DNA from: CAAGNP01 sp045595965
GTDB taxonomy: Bacteria > Bacteroidota > Bacteroidia > Bacteroidales > UBA932
NCBI GenBank assembly: GCA_045595965.1
Contig: JAZOBN010000032.1
Coordinates: 69,226-133,225, forward strand
Reading direction: 5' to 3'
DNA: 64,000 bases
The notes beneath the pieces are model-generated. The model did not search any database. It saw only the letters and a list, made by a program, of their open reading frames with translations, and was not told where the DNA came from. Made by a program: the position numbers and the translations under genes. Positions 58,227 to 64,000 of this stretch are shown one piece after another; within the stretch, counting starts at the first letter, position 1, and each line of letters opens with the position of its first letter.

Positions 58227-60347
58227 ATGAGAAATAATTATTTGAAATATTTACTGATCCTTCTGATTCCGGCCCTCTTGTTCTCCTGCAGCAGAACTGA
58301 GAAGGAGGATCTTCTGGTCAAGGGGATGGGGCTGCTCTCATTGTCCCTTGAACAGAATCTGGATCCTGTCCTTATGGGGACCAAGGCAGAAGGTGATGAA
58401 GTTGTCTTCAGAATAGATATTTTGAAGAACAATGTCGTTACCAAAACGATAGAGGATCATAGGACTTTGGAGCAGGAGCCTCTTGCTCTGAGGGCGGGTA
58501 CATATAAGGTGGTTGCCTATTGTGGGGAGGATGTGAGTGCAGGTTTTGAAGCTCCATATTATATGGGTGAAACAACTATCGATGTCGTGATAGGTGAAGA
58601 GGTCACAGCTAATATCACCTGTACCCTCTCAAATGTCAAGACATCAGTCTCATTCTCCAATGCTGTCACTTCAAATTTCACAGTATATGATGTCACCATT
58701 ACAAACGGTGAGGGTTCTTTGGTGTTCGATAAGGCAAACAATTCAAAGAACGGTTATTTCAAGGCTACAGGGACATTGGACTGGAGCATCAAGCTTGTGA
58801 ATACCGACGGACAGGAGTACGAGATCAAGAATACCATAACCAATGTAAAGCCAAGAGAGTACTATAAACTTCTCTTTGATGTGAACGGGAACAGTTCATC
58901 AAATCAAGGTGGTGCAGGTGTTACTATCTCATACGATACAGATCTTGAGGCTAAAGAGCACAATGTCTCTATCAACTTGAACAAAAAAGCCATGCCTACA
59001 ATTATAGAGGCATCGGGCGCAGATATTACATCTATATTGAGAGCTCCACAAGGGGCTGGAGTACTTGGACTCTTGAATGTGACCGCCATGGCCGGAATCT
59101 CGAATTTCAAATTCATCCATTCAAATGCGGCACTCTCCTCTTTGGGAATTCCGGAGAAGATAGTGATCCCAGGTACCGACCAGACATCTCTGAACGCAAG
59201 CGGTATCTATTGGTCAGAGATACAGCAGGGTGTCACCACCTCTATGACCTTTGATTTCAGAACACTGTTGGCAGAAAAATTGCCTTTGGGTGAGTATGAA
59301 TTTTTGGTCTCTGTCCTTGATGCAGAGCAGCAATATGTTGAAATTCCGATCAAAGTGAAGGTGGTTCCCGATGTTGAGGTGTCAACCATCAGTGTGGATC
59401 CATGGGCAAAATTCGCGTATGTGTATGGTCAGTACAATACAGAAGAGGAGCCTGAGGGATTGGGTATCAAATATAAGAAAGCGAGTGATTCGGATTGGTC
59501 GGACTTTACAGGAACTTTGACCAAGGATGGTGCAAAATTCTCTGCAAAAGTTACAGGTCTGGAACCTAATACAGCATATCAGTTCAAGGCTGTAACTACA
59601 AAAGATGACAAGGAGGATAATGTCATTGCGGCAACAACAGAGAGGGCGGACCAGCTACCATATATGAATATGGATGTATGGTTCCAGGGTGGAGATGCAT
59701 GGTACCCGGGAACTGACGCCGGATCATTGTTCTGGGATTCAGCAAACGGAGGTACTGCAGATTATGGATATGTACCAACAGTTCCTGAAGAGACAAATGT
59801 TATAAGTGGAAAGGCTGCTAAGCTCTCCACTATAGAGGCAAAAGTGGCAATTATAACAAAATTGGCGGCCGGAAACCTTTATACAGGTGAATTCAAGAAA
59901 GTTGTTATGACTGGAGGTGGTGGTGCAGAACTTGACTTCGGACGACCTTACACTTGCAGACCAACCTCTTTCAAGGGGTATGTGGATTACAGGCCGGCCA
60001 AAGTGTCAAAATATTGCGACAGCAAGTTTACATCTCTTTTAAGTGGAAAGGATGACCATGGCCAGATATTCGTAATGTTGACAGACTGGACTGCCCCTTT
60101 CAGAGTAAAGACCACAGAGGGTGTCTTTACCTCGGAGGATGATCCGTCAGTCATTGCGTACGGTTCTGCAACATATACAACAAATACCAATGGTTATGTA
60201 GAGTTCAACATCCCTATCGAGTATAGAGACAATAGAAAACCTTCATATATCCTTGTGGTATGTGCTGCAAGTAAATATGGTGACTACTTCACCGGAGGTG
60301 TAGGATCTGTGATGTATGTGGATGAAATGTCTTTCGGATTTGAATAG
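58227..60347 (+). CDS. DUF4493-FN3-PCMD surface lipoprotein
   Basis: A 706-residue lipoprotein (lipobox LFSCSR, Cys about 20). DUF4493 (about 30-235): YKVVAYCGEDVSAGFEAPYY and ITCTLSNVKTSVSFSNAV. A middle domain resembling that of the upstream gene, with YWSEIQQGVTTSMTFDFRTL (about 240-385), an FN3-like domain (about 390-475; YKKASDSDWSDFTGTLT, LEPNTAYQFKAVT) and a PCMD domain (about 480-706; MDVWFQGGDAWYPG, CAASKYGDYFTGG, ending YVDEMSFGFE). Its FN3-PCMD module is closely similar to that of the gene at 61103. ATG at 58227; the frame's earlier TTG is unlikely. Confidence 0.87.
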   Translation: MRNNYLKYLLILLIPALLFSCSRTEKEDLLVKGMGLLSLSLEQNLDPVLMGTKAEGDEVVFRIDILKNNVVTKTIEDHRTLEQEPLALRAGTYKVVAYCGEDVSAGFEAPYYMGETTIDVVIGEEVTANITCTLSNVKTSVSFSNAVTSNFTVYDVTITNGEGSLVFDKANNSKNGYFKATGTLDWSIKLVNTDGQEYEIKNTITNVKPREYYKLLFDVNGNSSSNQGGAGVTISYDTDLEAKEHNVSINLNKKAMPTIIEASGADITSILRAPQGAGVLGLLNVTAMAGISNFKFIHSNAALSSLGIPEKIVIPGTDQTSLNASGIYWSEIQQGVTTSMTFDFRTLLAEKLPLGEYEFLVSVLDAEQQYVEIPIKVKVVPDVEVSTISVDPWAKFAYVYGQYNTEEEPEGLGIKYKKASDSDWSDFTGTLTKDGAKFSAKVTGLEPNTAYQFKAVTTKDDKEDNVIAATTERADQLPYMNMDVWFQGGDAWYPGTDAGSLFWDSANGGTADYGYVPTVPEETNVISGKAAKLSTIEAKVAIITKLAAGNLYTGEFKKVVMTGGGGAELDFGRPYTCRPTSFKGYVDYRPAKVSKYCDSKFTSLLSGKDDHGQIFVMLTDWTAPFRVKTTEGVFTSEDDPSVIAYGSATYTTNTNGYVEFNIPIEYRDNRKPSYILVVCAASKYGDYFTGGVGSVMYVDEMSFGFE

Positions 60348-60349
60348 AG

Positions 60350-61099
60350 ATGAAAAGAGTTTATAGAATTTTATTCCTGTCAATTGTGCTGGCAATCTCC
60401 TTGCCGGCACAAGGACAGAAATTTGACAGAGGGATAAGTTTGACAGAGGGCCCTGTATTCATCCCCAAAAACAGTTTCCTTTTTGGGGGGACCGTTTCAT
60501 ATCAGAATTATGGTTTTGATGACTATAAATTTCTGGTTCTGGAGGATATGAATATTGATGCATATTCGCTGAAGGCATCCCCGTTCCTCTATTTCTCAGT
60601 AGCCAATAACCAGGCAGTCGGCTTGAGGTTCTCTTACGGACGCTCTATGGCCAAACTTGATGAACTGAATCTATCTCTGGGAGAAGATATGGCTTTCTCT
60701 TTGGGAGATGTGTATAATATCAAGCAGACATATTATGGCTCTCTTGCGTACCGTTACTATATGCCTATAGGAAACAGCCTGAGATTCGGTCTTTTTGCCG
60801 ATATGTCCCTCAACTGCGGAATAGGTCAAGGGAAGTTCATCTCCGGAACAGGGGAGAATATTGTGGGTACTTACCAGAATATCCTCGATTTGAGTATAGA
60901 TGTAATCCCTGGAATAGCTGTTTTCGCTTCCAATGAGATTGCAGTAGAGGCTTCGGTAGGTATACTGGGAATTGGATACAAGAAGGTATCACAGGTTACA
61001 AATCAGGTGTTTGAAGGGAGCTACGAAACCAAAGGGGCAAACTTCAAAATAAATTTCCTTACCATCAATCTGGGTATAAATATTGTTCTGCCCATTTAG
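60350..61099 (+). CDS. Outer-membrane beta-barrel protein of the DUF4493 operon
   Basis: A 249-residue exported protein with signal peptide (1-22, ending AQGQ). The rest alternates polar and hydrophobic residues with many Gly/aromatic turns (FLFGGTVSYQNYGFDDYKF, YGSLAYRYYMPIGNSLRFGL, INLGINIVLPI), predicting an eight- or ten-strand barrel ending in the membrane. It begins 2 bases after the stop of the previous gene and is followed after 3 bases by the last gene, so it is fully embedded in the lipoprotein operon. It may be the membrane anchor or exporter-side partner of the lipoproteins; that is inference. Confidence 0.78.
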   Translation: MKRVYRILFLSIVLAISLPAQGQKFDRGISLTEGPVFIPKNSFLFGGTVSYQNYGFDDYKFLVLEDMNIDAYSLKASPFLYFSVANNQAVGLRFSYGRSMAKLDELNLSLGEDMAFSLGDVYNIKQTYYGSLAYRYYMPIGNSLRFGLFADMSLNCGIGQGKFISGTGENIVGTYQNILDLSIDVIPGIAVFASNEIAVEASVGILGIGYKKVSQVTNQVFEGSYETKGANFKINFLTINLGINIVLPI

Positions 61100-61102
61100 T
61101 AA

Positions 61103-62701
61103 ATGATGTCAGAAATGAGGAAAATATCATGTTACATATTTCCAATTGCCCTTGCAGTTCTGATGATGGTTACATCTTGTATCAAGAATGATGTCCCATA
61201 TCCATACCTTAAAGGGAAGATAACAGCTTTCGAGGTGGAGGGTCAGATTGGTGAGACCGTTATCAATGATGAGGAGTTGACTGTTACAGTTCAGATATCT
61301 GATACGATTGATATTGCAAATGTGAGGGTAAAGAGATTTGAAATTATGGAGGAGGCTACAATGTCGCCGGAAGTGAGTGAATACATCTCTTTGGTGGAGC
61401 CTGTTACCTATACTTTATCAACATATCCTGAACAGAACTACCAATGGAGTATAATTGGCAACCAGACAATACTCCGTTTTCTCAGGGCAGAGAATCAGGT
61501 CGGAAAAACAGAGTTTGATCCAGATGCAAAGGTGGCTGCGTTCTATGTCTCAAAAGATTTGAAGAATGTCCATATCAATGAGATAAGGCTTGGACCATCA
61601 AATTCCACCATCACCCCTGATCCAAAAGAGATAAGGGATTTCAGAAGCCCTGTCAAGGTTACCGTTTCCTATCGTGATGTAATGGAGGAGTGGACTTTAC
61701 AGGCATTCTTGAAGGAGCCGGAGGCGGTAACTGTCTCTGCTGATGCATGGTCCACTCACGCATATCTTTATGGATCGTTTGCTCAGGGGATGTCAAATCC
61801 CACTTTCAAATATAAGGAGGAGGGTGCTTCAGATTGGCTTGAGGTCCCACAAACCGATATTACAACTGACGGTACAGATTATTCGGGGGTAGCCAAAGGG
61901 TTGTCACCCGAGAAAAAATATCTGTTCAAGGCTGTTGCAGGGGGGAGCGAAGGTGAGGAGCTGGAGTTTGCCACAGAGAGGCAGGAACAACTGCCGAATA
62001 TGAATTTTGACCAATGGTATCAGGGTGGAAAGGCCTGGTTCCCGGCATTGGATGAAACCTCCCTTTTCTGGGACTCGGCCAATGGCGGAACTTCAGATTA
62101 TGGATATGTCCCTACAGTCCCGGAAGAGACCATTGTAAAGAGCGGTAAAGCGGCAAAACTCTCAACTATTGAGGCAAAAGTTCTTGTGATAACAAAGCTT
62201 GCTGCAGGAAATCTATATACCGGCAAATTCGGACAGGTGGTGATGTCGGGAGGAGGGGGGGCAATCCTCGATTTCGGCAGACCATATACCTCAAGGCCAT
62301 CGGCAATGAAAGGGTGGGCAGATTACAGGCCTGCCAATGTCGATGGATACTGTGATGCCAAATATGCATCAATGAAGGGGAAACCTGACCATAGCCAGAT
62401 ATATGTACTCCTTACTGACTGGGATGCACCCAGGACAGTAAATACCACTACCGGCAATTTTATCGATGTGGTAAATGATCCCGGTATAATAGGATATGGA
62501 GAGGTGACATATACAGAGAACACCAACGGATATGTGGAGTTCAATATCCCTATAGAGTACAGAAACCACAGACAACCAAAATATGTGGTGGTGGTTTGTG
62601 CTGCAAGCAAGTATGGGGATTACTTTACGGGAGGTGTCGGGTCAGTCCTCTATGTCGATGAGTTCAGTTTTGTGTTTGACTCCAATGTAAAATGGAAATA
62701 A
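61103..62701 (+). CDS. FN3-PCMD surface lipoprotein
   Basis: A 532-residue lipoprotein (lipobox VTSCIK, Cys about 26). The N-terminal part (about 30-210) has no DUF4493 but two Ig-like regions of the DUF5018 kind (GKITAFEVEGQIGETVINDE and AAFYVSKDLKNVHINEIRLG). An FN3-like domain (about 212-295) and a PCMD domain (about 297-532; FDQWYQGGKAWFPALDETSL, YCDAKYASMKGKPDHSQIYV, YVDEFSFVFD) complete it. PCMD folds are carbohydrate-binding-like. It is the last gene; the start could also be ATG 61106 or 61115. Confidence 0.87.
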   Translation: MMSEMRKISCYIFPIALAVLMMVTSCIKNDVPYPYLKGKITAFEVEGQIGETVINDEELTVTVQISDTIDIANVRVKRFEIMEEATMSPEVSEYISLVEPVTYTLSTYPEQNYQWSIIGNQTILRFLRAENQVGKTEFDPDAKVAAFYVSKDLKNVHINEIRLGPSNSTITPDPKEIRDFRSPVKVTVSYRDVMEEWTLQAFLKEPEAVTVSADAWSTHAYLYGSFAQGMSNPTFKYKEEGASDWLEVPQTDITTDGTDYSGVAKGLSPEKKYLFKAVAGGSEGEELEFATERQEQLPNMNFDQWYQGGKAWFPALDETSLFWDSANGGTSDYGYVPTVPEETIVKSGKAAKLSTIEAKVLVITKLAAGNLYTGKFGQVVMSGGGGAILDFGRPYTSRPSAMKGWADYRPANVDGYCDAKYASMKGKPDHSQIYVLLTDWDAPRTVNTTTGNFIDVVNDPGIIGYGEVTYTENTNGYVEFNIPIEYRNHRQPKYVVVVCAASKYGDYFTGGVGSVLYVDEFSFVFDSNVKWK

Positions 62702-62806
62702 AAGAAGAGGGCGGCTAATAAGTGATGACAGATTAGTGACCCTTTTTCATTTATGTATATCCGGGAGGATACCCCGAACATATAGCAAAGTCGGGTATTA
62801 GTTTCT

Positions 62807-62992
62807 GTCACGACGCATGTTTTTCCCGGGGATTTTATTGCGTCGTGGCATTAAAACGGTGTTTTACGGCGAAATTGTGTCACGACGCATGTTTTTCCCG
62901 GGGATTTTATTGCGTCGTGGCATTAAAACGGTGTTTTACGGCGAAATTGTGTCACGACGCATGTTTTTCCCGGGGATTTTCTTGCGTCGTGG
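62807..62992. repeat. 72-bp tandem repeats with 9-bp hairpin arms (2.6 copies)
   Basis: Units start GTCACGACGCATG at 62807, 62879 and 62951, a 72-base period; the first two are identical, the third is partial with one change. Each has CACGACGCA and TGCGTCGTG facing across about 21 bases, plus an inner CCCGGG and a small AAAAC/GTTTT hairpin in the spacer. The stretch 62702-63010 has no gene; the frame that opens through the array is an effect of the period being a multiple of three. Confidence 0.9.
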
Positions 62993-63010
62993 TAGATATG
63001 GATTGACGAC

Positions 63011-63145
63011 AGTGGCGGTAGGGTAAGTTTGGATGGCGTGGCCGCCCGTGGCCTCGTGAACGGGAGGGCCCGACGCGAAGCGTTGGGAGGGATGGAGTCG
63101 GAACTTGTTCCGACGGAACCAAGCCAAACTTACCCTACCGCCACT
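63011..63145. repeat. 135-bp element with perfect 22-bp inverted ends (MITE-like or structured RNA)
   Basis: AGTGGCGGTAGGGTAAGTTT plus GG (63011-63032) is exactly complementary to 63124-63145. Inside are further hairpins: GGCC...GGCC, GCGAAGCG and TCGGAACTTGTTCCGA. No ORF of its own. The GC-rich core differs from its surroundings. Confidence 0.8.
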
Positions 63146-63268
63146 TCAGAGCATAAACAATACCCTTTTGCTATCATCCTCCCGGTGCAACCATATATAT
63201 AGAAAAGAGACTGACTAATCAGTGACATGAACCCCGAAAGTTAGACAAAAAACTTTCGGGGTTTTGTT

Positions 63269-63777
63269 ATGAAATTTTGTTATGAAATTAAGCTGGAAGC
63301 TGTTAAACGTTACTTGTCAGGTTATACTGAAAGACAGGTTACAGAACAGACCTATTTGTTTGGGTCGAACGGTATAGGTTGCATGGTGAAGATGGTCTCA
63401 AGCCTCAATCCTACACCAAGCCAACTAAAGAAATGAGATTACAGATTGTTAGCGAACATCTCATAAAATCTGTATCTTTGACGGAGTTAAGTGCAAAACA
63501 CTTAATTGCCCGCTCGGTTATCTCCAAGTGGTGTAAGATTGCCAGGGAACAAGGATATGAATACCTGGGTGTATTTAAGACGCGCGGTAGACCGCCAAAG
63601 GACGATATGGGAAGACCTAAGAAAAAGAAACCGGAAGAGATGACAGAGCTAGAACTCTTGCAGTTACGTGTTAAGGAACTGGAAGCGGAGAATGCTCTGT
63701 TAAAAAAAGTGAAAGCCTTAGTAGAAGAAAGAGAAGCCCGTCTCAGAGAGATTGGGCGGAAGCCATCCAAGAACTAA
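63269..63777 (+). pseudogene. IS3-family OrfA (helix-turn-helix protein), frameshifted
   Basis: The N-terminus MKFCYEIKLEAVKRYLSGYT is in one frame from ATG 63269; the rest, VWVERYRLHGEDGLKPQSYT on to a stop at 63775-63777, is in another. The join is near 63345-63355, where a small deletion removed part of the first helix-turn-helix. The downstream part holds the second HTH (SLTELSAKHLIARSVISKWC) and a leucine-zipper region (ELELLQLRVKELEAENALLK) normal for OrfA. Confidence 0.8.
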
Positions 63778-63818
63778 GGCAGGAACACGATCTCGAGATC
63801 CTTCTCGAGTAGACAGGG

Positions 63819-64000
63819 ATGGCCAGTGCAACATTCTATTATCATACAAAAAGGCTGTCAGAGCCTGATGGTTATGATGATGCCAGGACTGCAATCCGTA
63901 AGATATATGACCATCATAAAGGGCGCTACGGCTATCGTAGAATAACCTCTCAGCTGCGTAATGATGGTATACATCTTAACCATAAGACAGTACAGAAGCT
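63819..64000 (+). CDS. IS3-family OrfB transposase (rve), 5' part
   Basis: From ATG 63819, MASATFYYHTKRLSEPDGYD and DHHKGRYGYRRITSQLRNDG match the start of IS150-type OrfB, before the DDE integrase core, which lies outside the window. Upstream in the same frame, AIQELRQEHDLEILLE ends in TAG at 63810-63812 just before TGMASATFYYH, so an OrfAB fusion made by frameshifting would stop there. Translation from the ATG remains possible. Confidence 0.8.
   Translation, partial: MASATFYYHTKRLSEPDGYDDARTAIRKIYDHHKGRYGYRRITSQLRNDGIHLNHKTVQK

Larger units (their letters stand above)
63228..64000 (+). mobile_element. IS3-family (IS150 group) insertion sequence, left part
   Basis: The left end is near TGAACCCCGAAAGTTAGACA (63228), a typical IS150-group terminus, and AACCCCGAAAGTT (63230-63242) pairs with AACTTTCGGGGTT (63251-63263). 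Two overlapping reading frames follow in the OrfA/OrfB order with an A7G slip site (63702-63709). The right end is beyond the window. OrfA carries a frameshift and the OrfAB transframe has an in-frame TAG, so this copy is likely inactive. Confidence 0.85.

Noticed and set aside
62807..62992. CRISPR array
   Set aside because: Whole 72-bp units repeat including the would-be spacers, and no cas genes are present.
62817..63026. Open frame of 69 codons with a 24-residue repeated peptide
   Set aside because: It is produced by the 72-bp hairpin repeats, whose period is a multiple of three; no promoter, no family, and the frame ends in the next repeat element.

Overview
The window reads as chromosomal DNA from an anaerobic Bacteroidales bacterium. 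The support is the TonB-dependent receptor, fimbrillin-type lipoprotein, DUF4493/PCMD lipoproteins, type II thymidine kinase, an NfnAB-like pair, a GGGtGRT gene, few Shine-Dalgarno sites, and many promoters with the Bacteroidetes -7 box TAnnTTTG, often with a -33 TTTG about 19 bases upstream. The family could be Rikenellaceae-like, but the sequence alone does not settle it.

Layout. 1-895 is the 5' part of sppA (minus strand). 965-4086 is a probable metal-handling locus (Cys/His-rich protein, TonB-dependent receptor, HMA-domain protein). 4107-10364 holds a GH9-CE4 fusion enzyme, an electron-bifurcating-type NfnAB pair, hisS and an initiator tRNA. 10563-13401 has a DUF1295 membrane protein, a GntP permease, a small tyrosine phosphatase and a nitroreductase remnant. 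13420-24385 is a complete envelope efflux cluster (TolC, HlyD, two FtsX-type permeases, an ATPase) with its own NtrC-type response regulator and kinase; candidate sigma-54 promoters and a palindromic enhancer site lie at its front. 24410-30122 has a methyltransferase-like protein and a tight operon of secreted hydrolases (GH18, M14, serine hydrolase) facing a DUF2490 protein. 30322-36123 has an acyl-CoA ligase, two AraC regulators, a MATE pump and a small hendecad-repeat protein with a partner of unknown function.

36124-39440 is the most plastic part: a long complex leader with a G9 tract and a duplicated segment, a 41-residue peptide, a fimbrillin-like lipoprotein, 51-bp palindromic repeats, and a RelB/PIN toxin-antitoxin pair flanked by two comF 3' remnants. 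39444-41171 is the GGGtGRT protein with its NifU-like partner. 41287-54388 is mostly housekeeping or envelope genes (dipeptidyl peptidase, CorC-like protein, TapB-like protein, tdk, rsmI, HhH protein, ABC exporter, a 5'-nucleotidase split into two reversed genes, an acyltransferase, parE). 54511-62701 is a five-gene operon of DUF4493/FN3/PCMD lipoproteins plus one beta-barrel protein, the best candidate for an undescribed surface system. 62702-64000 is repeat-rich: a 72-bp repeat array, a 135-bp element with perfect 22-bp inverted ends, and the left part of a damaged IS3-family element.

Recurring themes are very short leaders, where the -7 box ends only 4-10 bases before the start codon, and small gene remnants (nitroreductase, comF twice, a signal-peptide ORF, the IS), which point to past insertions and deletions.
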